Below the pieces are notes generated by a model. It searched no databases and was not told the origin of the DNA. It saw only the letters and a list, made by a program, of their open reading frames with translations. Position numbers and translations under genes: made by a program. From Gemmatimonadaceae bacterium (GTDB lineage Bacteria > Gemmatimonadota > Gemmatimonadetes > Gemmatimonadales > Gemmatimonadaceae): a DNA stretch of 64,000 bases. Every line of letters starts with the position of its first letter. The first letter of the stretch is position 1. The DNA lies in the NCBI GenBank assembly GCA_035533015.1, contig DATLUQ010000029.1, forward strand, positions 62,001 through 126,000. The letters run 5' to 3'. This document shows, piece by piece, positions 48,792 through 57,660 of this stretch.

Positions 48792-49814
48792 TTGGCGCGG
48801 ATCGCGTTGGACGCCATGGGGGGAGACCACGCCCCACAGGCGACCGTTGCCGGCGCGCTACTCGCCGCCGCCGAGCTCGATCCCTCGCACGCAATCCACC
48901 TCGTCGGCCAGGCGGCGCTCATCGAGCGCACGCTCGACGCGCTGCTGCGCGGTGAATACGCCGCGTTCGCCGCGCATCGTGCACGCCTCAACGTCGTCGA
49001 CGCTCCCGACGTCATCGAGATGGCCGAGAAGCCCAGCGCGGCCATCCGCGGCAAGCCCAACAGCTCCATGATGGTGGGGCTCCGCATGCACGCCGAAGGC
49101 CGCTGTGACGCGTTCGTCTCGGCCGGCAACACCGGGGCCCAGATGGCCGCCTCGATGGTCCTCCTCAAGCTGCTCGACGGGCTCAAGCGGCCCGCCATCG
49201 TCACGCTCTTTCCCACCGCCCAACAACCCGTCGTTGTGCTCGATTCGGGCGCCAACGTCGACTGCACGGCGGTGGAACTCGTTCAGTTCGCGCGCCTCGG
49301 CAGCGTCTACGCCCATGACATGCTCGGCCGCCAGAATCCGGCGGTCGGGCTGCTGAACATCGGCGAGGAAGCGGAGAAGGGAAACGCCGTCTGCAAAGAA
49401 GCGCACGCCCTCCTCGCCGAATCCGGCCTCAATTTCGTGGGCAACGTCGAAGGACGCGATCTCCCCGCCGGCCGTAATCATCAGGGCCCGGTCGACGTCG
49501 TCGTGTGCGACGGATTCGTGGGCAACGTGGTCCTGAAATTCTACGAAGCCGTCGCGCCGCTCATGGTTGGACTGCTCGTCAAGGCCGGCCTGGAGCAAGA
49601 GCGGATCACGGCCGCCCTGCGACAGCTCGACTACTCCGAGTACGGCGGCGCTCCGCTCCTCGGCGTGCGCGGGGTGAGCATCATCTGCCACGGCCGCTCG
49701 TCGCCGCGTGCGCTCAAGAACGCGATCAACGTGGCCGTCCAGGCCGTGGAGAGCCGTCTCGTGGACCATATCGGCAACCGGCTGAACGCCGCCGCCGACG
49801 GGGCCGCCGCATGA
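48792..49814 (+). CDS. plsX: Phosphate acyltransferase PlsX
   Basis: 340 residues from TTG 48792 (LARIALDAMGGDHAP), two bases after rpmF. CTG 48786, overlapping the rpmF stop, is an alternative. Motifs are IALDAMGGDHAP, SAGNTGAQMAASM, LDSGANVDC, LLNIGEEAEKGN and VCDGFVGNVVLK. It makes acyl phosphate from acyl-ACP for phospholipid synthesis. It overlaps fabH by 4 bases. Confidence 0.95.
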   Translation: MARIALDAMGGDHAPQATVAGALLAAAELDPSHAIHLVGQAALIERTLDALLRGEYAAFAAHRARLNVVDAPDVIEMAEKPSAAIRGKPNSSMMVGLRMHAEGRCDAFVSAGNTGAQMAASMVLLKLLDGLKRPAIVTLFPTAQQPVVVLDSGANVDCTAVELVQFARLGSVYAHDMLGRQNPAVGLLNIGEEAEKGNAVCKEAHALLAESGLNFVGNVEGRDLPAGRNHQGPVDVVVCDGFVGNVVLKFYEAVAPLMVGLLVKAGLEQERITAALRQLDYSEYGGAPLLGVRGVSIICHGRSSPRALKNAINVAVQAVESRLVDHIGNRLNAAADGAAA

Positions 49815-50800
49815 AGCGCCCCATCGCATATTTCGCGTCCACCGGACGCGGCGTGCCCGAGCGCGTGATGACCAACCACGACTTCGCGGCGATCGGCATC
49901 GAGACCTCCGACGAGTGGATCGTCGGGCGAACCGGGATCCGCGAGCGCCACATCGCCGCCCCCGGCGAGACCACCTGCACCATGGCAGCGGTCGCGTCGC
50001 GGCAGGCCATGGAGCGCGCCGGCGTGCACGCCGGCGACATCGACACGATCGTGCTCAGCACCGCCACGACCGACCGGCTCCTCCCGTCCACGGCCGTGGA
50101 TCTGCAGGCCGAGTTGGGCGCCTCCCGCGCCGCAGCGTTCGACATCAGCGCCGCCTGCGCCGGGTTCATCTACGGCACCACGGTGGCCGAGGCGATGATC
50201 GCCGCCGGCAGCGCCGAGACGGTGCTCGTGGTGAGTGCCGAGCGCATGAGTTCGATCATCGACTGGACCGACCGCGCCACCTGCGTGCTGTTCGGTGACG
50301 GCGCCGGCGCGGCGATCGTGCGCCCCGCCGAACGCGACCGCGGCATCCTCGGCTCCTACATCCGCAGCGACGGCACCCTCGCCAACCTGCTGTACCGGCC
50401 AGCCGGAGGCGCTGCCCATCCGTTCGACCAGCAGGTACTCGACGACCGCAGCTCCTACGTGAAGATGGCGGGGCGTGAGGTCTTCAAGCACGCCGTGCGG
50501 TCCATGGCCGACGCCTGCGACCGTGTGCTCGATGCCGCCAAGCTCACCAGCGCCGATATCGACTTGCTCATTCCGCACCAGGCGAACGTTCGCATCATCG
50601 AAGCCACCGCCAAGCACGCCAACATGCCCATGACCAAGGTCTACGTGAACGTGGACCGCTACGGCAACACGTCCTCGGCATCCATCCCGATCGCCCTGGA
50701 CGAAGCCCTCCAGACGGGGCGAATCAAGGAAGGCAGCACCGTCCTCCTCGTCGGGTTCGGCGCCGGATTCACCTGGGGCTCGATGGTCATCCGGTTCTGA
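49811..50800 (+). CDS. fabH: 3-oxoacyl-ACP synthase III
   Basis: 329 residues from ATG 49811. Active-site Cys in SAACAGFIYGT, His in PHQANVRII and Asn in RYGNTSSASIP give the KAS III triad. TSDEWIVGRTGIRERHIA is typical of FabH. It starts fatty-acid chains by condensing acyl-CoA with malonyl-ACP. Whether it prefers acetyl-CoA or branched primers is not readable by eye. Two bases separate it from fabD. Confidence 0.96.
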   Translation: MKRPIAYFASTGRGVPERVMTNHDFAAIGIETSDEWIVGRTGIRERHIAAPGETTCTMAAVASRQAMERAGVHAGDIDTIVLSTATTDRLLPSTAVDLQAELGASRAAAFDISAACAGFIYGTTVAEAMIAAGSAETVLVVSAERMSSIIDWTDRATCVLFGDGAGAAIVRPAERDRGILGSYIRSDGTLANLLYRPAGGAAHPFDQQVLDDRSSYVKMAGREVFKHAVRSMADACDRVLDAAKLTSADIDLLIPHQANVRIIEATAKHANMPMTKVYVNVDRYGNTSSASIPIALDEALQTGRIKEGSTVLLVGFGAGFTWGSMVIRF

Positions 50801-50802
50801 GC

Positions 50803-51744
50803 ATGCGCTTCGTCCTGATCTTTCCAGGGCAGGGCTCGCAGATCCCTGGAATGGGCAAGGATCTGGCGGCCGCATTCCCGGCGGCCCGGAGCGCGTTCGC
50901 GGCCGTGGACGACGCACTCGGCGCGCGCATCAGTGCACTCTGCTTCAACGGGCCGGCCGACGAGTTGACCCTCACCCTCAACGCTCAGCCGGCGCTGCTC
51001 GCGCACGGCGCCGCAGTGTGGGCCGTAGCCCGCGAGGCGCTGGAGGGCCGCGTGGACGCCGCCGCGGGACACTCGCTGGGCGAGTTCACGGCCTACCACG
51101 CCGCCGACGCGCTGACGCTCGGCGCCGCCGCCCGCCTCGTCCGGCGCCGCGGCGAACTCATGTATGAAAGCGGCATCGCCCGTCCCGGCGCCATGGCGGC
51201 GATCCTCGGCGAGACCCTCGAGCCGATCGCGGCCATTTGCGCGCAGGCCACCCGCGAGGCGGGACTCGTCGTGCCGGCCAACTATAACTCGCGCGAGCAG
51301 GTCGTGATCAGCGGCGAACCGGCCGGCGTGGACCGCGCGATGGCATTGGCTAGGGAGTTGGGAGCGAAGCGCGCCATCAAACTCAACGTGAGTGGCGCCT
51401 TTCATTCGCCCCTCATGGAAACAGCTTTAGATGGCTTTTCCCAAGCCATTGACAAGTCGTGCTTTACGGAGGCACGCTTTCCGGTGTACTCCAATGTCAC
51501 GGCCGACGCCGGTATTTCCGCGGGACGAGCGCGCGCGCTGCTGGCCAGGCAACTCACGAACCCCGTGCGGTGGACCGACGAGATTTCTACCATGGCGGCT
51601 GCGCACCCCGACTCGACGTACGTGGAAATGGGCCCCGGCACGGTGCTCGTGGGGCTGCTCAAGAAGATCGCGCCGCAACTCCGGACGATGAGTTGCGGCG
51701 GCCCCGCCGACATCGACAAGCTCATGGAGATCGCGGCCGCATGA
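50803..51744 (+). CDS. fabD: Malonyl-CoA:ACP transacylase
   Basis: 313 residues. IFPGQGSQIPGMGKDLA, the nucleophile Ser in AGHSLGEFTAYH, and the catalytic His in VSGAFHSPLM. It moves malonyl from CoA to ACP. It overlaps fabG by 4 bases. Confidence 0.97.
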   Translation: MRFVLIFPGQGSQIPGMGKDLAAAFPAARSAFAAVDDALGARISALCFNGPADELTLTLNAQPALLAHGAAVWAVAREALEGRVDAAAGHSLGEFTAYHAADALTLGAAARLVRRRGELMYESGIARPGAMAAILGETLEPIAAICAQATREAGLVVPANYNSREQVVISGEPAGVDRAMALARELGAKRAIKLNVSGAFHSPLMETALDGFSQAIDKSCFTEARFPVYSNVTADAGISAGRARALLARQLTNPVRWTDEISTMAAAHPDSTYVEMGPGTVLVGLLKKIAPQLRTMSCGGPADIDKLMEIAAA

Positions 51745-52478
51745 ACATCGACCTCACGGGAAAGTCGGCCCTGGTCACGGGAAGCACCCGCGGTATCGGG
51801 CGGGCGATCGCCGATGCGCTGGCCGGCTGCGGCGCGCGGGTCGGCGTCGTTGGGCGCGACCCGGCGCGGGCCCATGAGGCCGCCGCTGCCATCTCGCCCA
51901 ATGCGCGCGGATTCGCTTGCGACGTGGGCGACACCGCGTCGGTTGCGGCTCTGGTGGCCGCAGCCGAGGAGGCATTCGGCGGGCTCGACATCCTGGTCAA
52001 CAACGCTGGCATCACGCGGGACAACGTGCTCTTCCGCCTCAAGGACGATGACTGGGACGCGGTGCTGGACGCCAATCTGCGGGGGGCGTTCGCGAGCATG
52101 CGGGCCGCGGCGCGGGGCATGATGAAGCGCCGCTGGGGGCGGATCATCAACATCTCCAGCATCGTGGGCCTCGTGGGGAACAAGGGGCAGGCGAATTACG
52201 CGGCCAGCAAGGCGGGGCTGGTCGGGCTCACCAAGTCGGTGGCCAAGGAGCTGGCCTCGCGCAACGTGCTGGCCAATGTGGTCGCGCCGGGCTTCATCCT
52301 GACCGACATGACCGCGGCGATGACCCCCGAAGCCCGCAGCGCGCTCGCGCAGCAGATTCCGTTGGAACGACTGGGCACGCCCGAGGATATTGCGGGCGTG
52401 GTGGCGTTCCTGGCGTCGGACCACGCGTCGTACATCACGGGGCAGGTTGTCGTGGTGGACGGCGGCATGGTCATGTGA
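51741..52478 (+). CDS. fabG: 3-oxoacyl-ACP reductase
   Basis: 245 residues from ATG 51741. Short-chain dehydrogenase: cofactor loop VTGSTRGIGRAI, NNAG, catalytic Ser (NISSIVG), Tyr and Lys (YAASKAG), and the C-terminal ASYITGQVVVVDGGM typical of FabG. It reduces 3-oxoacyl-ACP with NADPH. A 67-base gap with its own promoter element precedes acpP. Confidence 0.97.
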   Translation: MNIDLTGKSALVTGSTRGIGRAIADALAGCGARVGVVGRDPARAHEAAAAISPNARGFACDVGDTASVAALVAAAEEAFGGLDILVNNAGITRDNVLFRLKDDDWDAVLDANLRGAFASMRAAARGMMKRRWGRIINISSIVGLVGNKGQANYAASKAGLVGLTKSVAKELASRNVLANVVAPGFILTDMTAAMTPEARSALAQQIPLERLGTPEDIAGVVAFLASDHASYITGQVVVVDGGMVM

Positions 52479-52499
52479 CTCACAGGTGTGATTCGTCGC

Positions 52500-52508
52500 T
52501 GCTAGATT
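52500..52508 (+). promoter_or_regulatory. Extended -10 element upstream of acpP
   Basis: TGC-TAGATT is an extended -10 (TGnTAnnnT) without a good -35. The predicted start near 52515 leaves a leader of about 31 bases with a strong ribosome-binding site GGAGAG (52531-52536) 9 bases before the ATG. It would lift acpP above its neighbours, as ACP is needed in large amounts. Confidence 0.35.
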
Positions 52509-52545
52509 ACTCTGATTGACCACCCTTTCCGGAGAGCCACGTCCC

Positions 52546-52785
52546 ATGGCTGACAATGCACAGAAGGTCCGCGACATCATCGAGAAGGAGCTTGGCGTGG
52601 AGCGCGAGAAACTCACCAACGAGGCGAGTTTCATCGAGGACCTCGGCGCCGACAGCCTCGACATCGTCGAACTCGTGATGGAATTCGAGAAGGAGTTCAA
52701 CATCGACATCCCCGACGAGGACGCCGAGAAGCTGCGCACCGTGGGTGATGCGGTCGCGTACCTGAACCAGAAGGTTGGCGGCTGA
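52546..52785 (+). CDS. acpP: Acyl carrier protein
   Basis: 79 residues from ATG 52546. The phosphopantetheine Ser is in [17 protein letters not shown], followed by acidic [13 protein letters not shown] and [10 protein letters not shown]. It carries growing acyl chains. It overlaps fabF by one base (TGATG). Confidence 0.98.
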   Translation: MADNAQKVRDIIEKELGVEREKLTNEASFIEDLGADSLDIVELVMEFEKEFNIDIPDEDAEKLRTVGDAVAYLNQKVGG

Positions 52786-54032
52786 TGAAGCGTCGGGTCG
52801 TCGTCACCGGCATCGGGGCGATCACGCCCGTCGGCAATGACGTGGCGACGACGTGGCGGGGGCTCGTGGACGGCCTGTCGGGCGCGGCCCCGATCACGAA
52901 GTTCGACGCCTCCACCTTTCCCGTGCGTTTCGCATGCGAGGTGAAGGGGTTCGATCCGCTGACGTACATGGACCGCAAGGAAGCCAAACGCTCCGATCAG
53001 TACTCGCAGTACGCCATCGCCAGCGCCTTCCAGGCGATGACCGACGCGGGGCTGGGAGACGTGTTGAGCGGTGAACTCTCCGAGCGCACCGGCGTGATCC
53101 TCGGGAGTGGCATCGGCGGCCTCAAGAGCTTCGAGGAACAGCACGACCAGTACCGGGAGCGGGGCGCGAGCAAGATCAGCCCGTTCTTCATTCCGATGTT
53201 CATCGCCGACATCGCTGCGGGCTTGGTGTCCATGCGCTTCAAGGCCCGCGGCCCGAACTACGCCACGGTGAGCGCGTGCTCCACCGGTGCGCACGCGATC
53301 GGCGAAGCCTATCGGACCATCCAGTACGGCGACGCCGATGTGATGCTGAGCGGCGGCACCGAGGCCACGGTGACCCCGATGGCGATCGGCGGATTCGCCA
53401 ACATGAAGGCGCTTTCCGAACGCAATGATTCCCCGGCCACGGCGTCGCGCCCGTTCGACCTCACGCGCGACGGATTCGTGATGGGTGAGGGATGCGGCAT
53501 CGTCGTCCTGGAGGAGCTGGAGCACGCCCGGCGCCGCGGCGCCAGGATCTACGGTGAGATCGTCGGCTACGGCGCCACCGCCGACGCCCACCACCTCACG
53601 GCGCCCGCGCCCGACGGCGAAGGAGCGCAACGGGCCATGCGACGCGCCCTCGCCGATGCCGGCCTCACCACCGCCGACATCCAATACATCAACGCGCACG
53701 GCACCTCCACCCCAGCCGGCGACATCGCCGAGACGTCGGCCATCGAGAAGGTCTTCGGCTCGCATGCGGCCGGGCTCAACGTCAGCTCCACGAAGTCAGC
53801 CACCGGGCACATGCTCGGCGCGGCCGGCGCCGTGGAGTTCATCATCACCACCCTCGCCGTGCGCGACGGCATCGTGCCGCCGACGATCAATTATCAAACG
53901 CCCGACCCGGACATCAGGCTCAACATCACGCCCAACACAGCGGTGAAGCGTCCGATGACCGCGGCCCTCAGTAACAACTTCGGATTCGGCGGCCACAACG
54001 TCACGCTCGCCGTTCGCAATTGGGAGGAATGA
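52785..54032 (+). CDS. fabF: 3-oxoacyl-ACP synthase II
   Basis: 415 residues. Active Cys in SACSTGAHAIGEA, first His in NAHGTSTPAGD, second His in KSATGHMLGAAG, and the C-terminal NNFGFGGHNVTLAV. It elongates acyl-ACP with malonyl-ACP. Four bases separate the stop from the GTG of mqnE. Confidence 0.97.
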   Translation: MKRRVVVTGIGAITPVGNDVATTWRGLVDGLSGAAPITKFDASTFPVRFACEVKGFDPLTYMDRKEAKRSDQYSQYAIASAFQAMTDAGLGDVLSGELSERTGVILGSGIGGLKSFEEQHDQYRERGASKISPFFIPMFIADIAAGLVSMRFKARGPNYATVSACSTGAHAIGEAYRTIQYGDADVMLSGGTEATVTPMAIGGFANMKALSERNDSPATASRPFDLTRDGFVMGEGCGIVVLEELEHARRRGARIYGEIVGYGATADAHHLTAPAPDGEGAQRAMRRALADAGLTTADIQYINAHGTSTPAGDIAETSAIEKVFGSHAAGLNVSSTKSATGHMLGAAGAVEFIITTLAVRDGIVPPTINYQTPDPDIRLNITPNTAVKRPMTAALSNNFGFGGHNVTLAVRNWEE

Positions 54033-54036
54033 GCCC

Positions 54037-55215
54037 GTGCCAGCCGACTCCGACCTCGTCATCGATCGCCACCGCATCACCGATCGCGCGCTGCTGCCCA
54101 TTGCCGATAAGGTGGAGCAGGGCGCGCGGCTCACCCCGAACGACGGGCTGACCCTTTTCCGCACGCCCGATCTCCTCGGGCTCGGAACCCTCGCTGACGC
54201 ACGTAATCGCGCGCTCCACGGCGACCGCGTGATGTTCGCCGCCAACCAGCACATCAACCCCACCAACGTCTGCATCCTCCGCAAGACGTGCGTGTTCTGC
54301 TCCTACGCCCGGCTTCCCAAGGAGGACGGCGCGTACCGCTACACGCTGGAGCAGGTGCTGGCCGAGTCGGACGACGCCAACAGCACGCTCACGCGAGAGT
54401 TCCACATCGTGGGCGGCCTCGACATGCAGGCGGGCCTCGCGTACTACGCCGACATGTTCCGCGCCCTCAAGGCGCGCCACCCGCACGTGCACATCAAGGC
54501 GCTCACCGCCGTGGAGATCGCCCACATCGCGCGCATCGAGAAGATGTCGGTGCAAGACGTGCTCATCGCCCTGCGCGAGGCCGGCCTCGACACCATGCCG
54601 GGCGGCGGCGCCGAAGTGTTCAGCCCCGGCGTGCGAGCGACGATCGCCGACAAGAAGCTGGCCGGCGAGGAATGGATCGGCGTGCACCGCGAGGCGCACC
54701 AACTCGGCATCCGCACCAACTGCACGATGCTCTACGGCCACGTCGAAACGCTCGAGGACCGGATCCACCACCTGTCCATGCTGCGTGAACTGCAGAGTGA
54801 GACCGGCGGGTTTCTGGCCTACATCCCCCTCGCCTACCACCCGGACAACAACGAACTGGGCGAGACGCTCCACCGCCAAGGCACCGCGACGTCGGGGTTC
54901 GACGACCTCCGCAACCTCGCCGTCGGCCGCCTGTTCCTCGACAACATCCCGCATATCAAGACGCACTGGGTGATGGTCACCCCATTCCTTTCCCAGACCG
55001 CGCTCGCCTTTGGCGTGAACGACATGGAAGGAACGATGGTCCGCGAAAAGGTCTACCACGAGGCAGGCGCCCATACGGCGCAGGCCATGCCCCTCGAGGG
55101 TCTGCTGCGCCTCATTCGAGGCGCCGGCAAAGTGCCGGTGGAGCGGGACTCGCTCTACAATGTGGTGCGCACCTTCGACGACGACCGCGTCCCCTCGGCC
55201 CACCAGGCGGCGTAG
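54037..55215 (+). CDS. mqnE: Aminofutalosine synthase MqnE
   Basis: 392 residues from GTG 54037. Radical-SAM TIM-barrel protein: INPTNVCILRKTCVFCSYAR, EFHIVGGLDMQAGLAYY, KALTAVEIAHIA, GLDTMPGGGAEVF and TNCTMLYGHVET. The cluster Cys are C79, C85, C88, giving CX5CX2C instead of the usual CX3CX2C. It attacks the enolpyruvyl product of MqnA with the adenosyl radical to make aminofutalosine. Placement with mqnA and mqnC confirms the pathway; the motif is the odd part. Confidence 0.93.
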   Translation: MPADSDLVIDRHRITDRALLPIADKVEQGARLTPNDGLTLFRTPDLLGLGTLADARNRALHGDRVMFAANQHINPTNVCILRKTCVFCSYARLPKEDGAYRYTLEQVLAESDDANSTLTREFHIVGGLDMQAGLAYYADMFRALKARHPHVHIKALTAVEIAHIARIEKMSVQDVLIALREAGLDTMPGGGAEVFSPGVRATIADKKLAGEEWIGVHREAHQLGIRTNCTMLYGHVETLEDRIHHLSMLRELQSETGGFLAYIPLAYHPDNNELGETLHRQGTATSGFDDLRNLAVGRLFLDNIPHIKTHWVMVTPFLSQTALAFGVNDMEGTMVREKVYHEAGAHTAQAMPLEGLLRLIRGAGKVPVERDSLYNVVRTFDDDRVPSAHQAA

Positions 55216-56073
55216 ATGCGCATCGGCCGCATTCCCTACATCAACTGCTACCCGGTCTACGGGGCGATCGATCGCGGCATCGTCCCCCTGGACGGCGAAT
55301 TGGTGGACGGCGTCCCCACGGTGCTCAATCGTGGCATGCGCGACGGAACGCTCGACGTGAGCGTGATCTCGGCGGTGGAATACGCCGCCGACGCATCACG
55401 CTACCTGCTGCTCCCCGATCTTGGCATCACGAGCGACGGTCCGGTGCGCAGCGTCGTCATGTTCTCCAAGCGGCCGGCCGAGGCACTCTCCGGGCAACGC
55501 GTGCTCGTGAGCCGCAGTTCCATGACCAGCGTTGCGCTCCTCGAACTGCTGTTCGAGCACGTGTGGCACGCCACCCCCCAGTTCGTACCCGCCGACGCCG
55601 AGATGTCCGACGTCGAGTCATTCGAGCGCGACCCGCACGAGGCGCGACTCGTGATCGGCGACGCCGCGCTCCTGCTCCATACCAGGCTCCACGCGCCCGG
55701 CGACGCGCCGCTCGCCCGGCCCAGCGACTACCAGCACGCCTACGACCTGGGCGCCGAATGGAAGCGGTGGACCGGCCTCCCGTTCGTGTTTGCCGTGTGG
55801 GTGGCGCAACGCACTGCCGATGTGCAACAGGCGCTGGCCGCGCACGGCCGCCTCATCACCTCACGCGACTGGGGGCTGGCCCACCTCGATACGCTCGCCG
55901 CCCAGGCCTCGCTCGCCACCGGGGTGGCGCGTTCGGTGTGCCTCGAATACCTCTCCGGCCTCGACTACCGGCTGTCGTACAGCCACCTGGCCGGCCTCAC
56001 GGAATTCTTCCGCCGGCTGGTGGCGGCGGGCCGCGTCCCCGATGGCTCGCTCCGTTTCCTCCCCGCGGCCTAG
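55216..56073 (+). CDS. mqnA: Chorismate dehydratase MqnA
   Basis: 285 residues, starting directly after the mqnE stop. Periplasmic-binding-protein-like fold of the MqnA/MqnD family: RIGRIPYINCYPVY, GTLDVSVISAVEYA, GPVRSVVMFSKRP, VIGDAALLL and GLPFVFAVWVA. It dehydrates chorismate to 3-enolpyruvylbenzoate, first step of futalosine menaquinone synthesis. YLSGLDYRLSY near the C-terminus is typical of MqnA. Confidence 0.93.
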   Translation: MRIGRIPYINCYPVYGAIDRGIVPLDGELVDGVPTVLNRGMRDGTLDVSVISAVEYAADASRYLLLPDLGITSDGPVRSVVMFSKRPAEALSGQRVLVSRSSMTSVALLELLFEHVWHATPQFVPADAEMSDVESFERDPHEARLVIGDAALLLHTRLHAPGDAPLARPSDYQHAYDLGAEWKRWTGLPFVFAVWVAQRTADVQQALAAHGRLITSRDWGLAHLDTLAAQASLATGVARSVCLEYLSGLDYRLSYSHLAGLTEFFRRLVAAGRVPDGSLRFLPAA

Positions 56074-56084
56074 ACGGTACCGCT

Positions 56085-57119
56085 ATGCGCGATCTTCTGG
56101 ACTTCTATACCAATGCCCCGCTGCTCGAACTCGGCGCCGAAGCCGATCGCGTGCGGCGCCAGCAACATCCCGACGACATCGTCACCTTCATCGTCGACCG
56201 CAATATCAATTACACCAACGTGTGCGTGGCCGACTGCGGGTTCTGCGCGTTCTACCGCCGCCCCAAGCACGCCGAAGGATGGACGCTGTCGTACGAGCAG
56301 ATCGGCGCCAAGATCGAGGAGGCCAAAGCCCTCGGCGCGGTGCAGATCCTCATGCAGGGCGGGCACAACCCGTACATCCCGTTCGAGTGGTACCTCGACC
56401 TGCTGCGCTACATCAAGCGGAATCACCCCATCCACATCCACGGCTTCAGCCCGAGTGAGGTGGATTTCTTCGCCAAGCTGTTCCGGCTCGACGCGCGCGA
56501 CGTGATCCGCGAACTGATGAAGGCGGGACTCGACTCCATCCCCGGCGGCGGCGGCGAGATCCTCGTCCAACGGGTGCGCGACCAGGTGGCCCGCAAGAAG
56601 GCCGGCGCCGACCGCTGGCTCGAAATCATGGAGATGGCCCACGAGGCGGGGATGAGAACCTCGGTCACCATGATGTACGGCATCGGCGAGACCCTGGCCG
56701 AGCGCATCGAGCACCTGGAACGCGTGCGCGACGTGCAGTCGCGCACCCACGGCTTCACGGCGTTCATTTGCTGGCCGCTCCAGCCGGAGAACACGCCCCA
56801 GATGTCCCACATGCCCAAAACGGACGCCGTGGACTACCTGCGCACGGTAGCCATGGCGCGCGTTGTGCTCGACAACGTGCCCAACCTGCAGGCCAGTTGG
56901 GTCACGATGGGAATGAAGGTCGGCCAGATCGCCCTCCGGTTCGGCTGCAATGATTTCGGATCGCTCATGATCGAGGAGAACGTCGTCTCGGCAGCCAATA
57001 CCACCTTCCGGACGACCACCGACGAAATGGAACGGCTGATCCGTGACGCCGGCTTCACTCCCGCACGACGGCGCCAGGACTACTCGATCATCCCCCTGCG
57101 TGCGGATGCCGCGGCGTAG
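56085..57119 (+). CDS. mqnC: Cyclic dehypoxanthinyl futalosine synthase MqnC
   Basis: 344 residues from ATG 56085. Canonical radical-SAM CX3CX2C at C47, C51, C54 (NVCVADCGFCAFYR). Further motifs are ILMQGGHNPYIPFEWY, IHGFSPSEVDFFAK, GLDSIPGGGGEIL and CNDFGSLMIEENVV. It forms the spiro-ring intermediate after MqnE. MqnB or MTAN and MqnD are not in the window. Confidence 0.95.
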   Translation: MRDLLDFYTNAPLLELGAEADRVRRQQHPDDIVTFIVDRNINYTNVCVADCGFCAFYRRPKHAEGWTLSYEQIGAKIEEAKALGAVQILMQGGHNPYIPFEWYLDLLRYIKRNHPIHIHGFSPSEVDFFAKLFRLDARDVIRELMKAGLDSIPGGGGEILVQRVRDQVARKKAGADRWLEIMEMAHEAGMRTSVTMMYGIGETLAERIEHLERVRDVQSRTHGFTAFICWPLQPENTPQMSHMPKTDAVDYLRTVAMARVVLDNVPNLQASWVTMGMKVGQIALRFGCNDFGSLMIEENVVSAANTTFRTTTDEMERLIRDAGFTPARRRQDYSIIPLRADAAA

Positions 57120-57137
57120 CCGGCGCGGCCGCACCCC

Positions 57138-57153
57138 GCGGCCGGCCGGCCGC
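57138..57153. repeat. GC palindrome between mqnC and ispF
   Basis: GCGGCCGGCCGGCCGC is a perfect 16-bp palindrome in the 57-base gap. It could form a short hairpin but no T-run follows. In such GC-rich DNA it may be incidental. Confidence 0.4.
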
Positions 57154-57176
57154 CGCTCCCGCTCCGTGGTCGCCGC

Positions 57177-57656
57177 ATGACCCGCACCGGCATCGGATAC
57201 GATTCGCACCGCTTCGCCCCCCCGGGACCGATGGTCCTCGGCGGGGTCACGATCGAGAGCGACGTGCGCCTCGCCGGCCACTCCGATGGCGACGCCGTGG
57301 CCCACGCCGTGACCGACGCCGTGCTCGGCGCCGCCTCGCTCGGCGACATCGGGCACCTCTTTCCCGATCACGATCCGGCCAACGAGAACCGTGACTCGAT
57401 CGAGATGCTTCGCATCGCCGTCGACCGTATACACCAGGCTGGCTGGCGCGTCCAACAGGTCGACGTCGTCGTCGTCGCGGAATATCCGCGGGTAGGCCCG
57501 CACCGCGACGCCATGCGCACCTGCCTGGCCGACGCGCTCGGCGTCACCCTCGCCGACGTCAGCGTCAAGGGCAAGTCCAACGAGGGGATGGGCTGGATCG
57601 GCCGCGGCGAGGGGCTCGCCTGCATCGCGACCGCAAGCATCGTCCGCGCGGCCTGA
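57177..57656 (+). CDS. ispF: 2-C-methyl-D-erythritol 2,4-cyclodiphosphate synthase
   Basis: 159 residues. Metal and substrate motifs GIGYDSHRF, LAGHSDGDAVAHAVTDAVLG, DIGHLFPD and VSVKGKSNEGMGWIGRGEG. It closes the cyclodiphosphate in the MEP pathway. Its distance from ispD (10503) is unusual compared with the frequent ispDF pair; here it follows the menaquinone genes, whose product needs an isoprenoid tail. Confidence 0.97.
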   Translation: MTRTGIGYDSHRFAPPGPMVLGGVTIESDVRLAGHSDGDAVAHAVTDAVLGAASLGDIGHLFPDHDPANENRDSIEMLRIAVDRIHQAGWRVQQVDVVVVAEYPRVGPHRDAMRTCLADALGVTLADVSVKGKSNEGMGWIGRGEGLACIATASIVRAA

Positions 57657-57660
57657 GGCC

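Noticed and set aside
51402-53765. A 787-codon open frame on the minus strand
   Set aside because: It lies antisense to fabD, fabG, acpP and fabF, all strongly supported. Its translation is rich in Arg, His and Gly without any recognisable motif, as expected from GC-rich antisense frames.
57120-57176. GC-rich gap before ispF as a terminator
   Set aside because: The palindrome could fold but is followed by gccgctcccg with no T-run, so termination is not supported.
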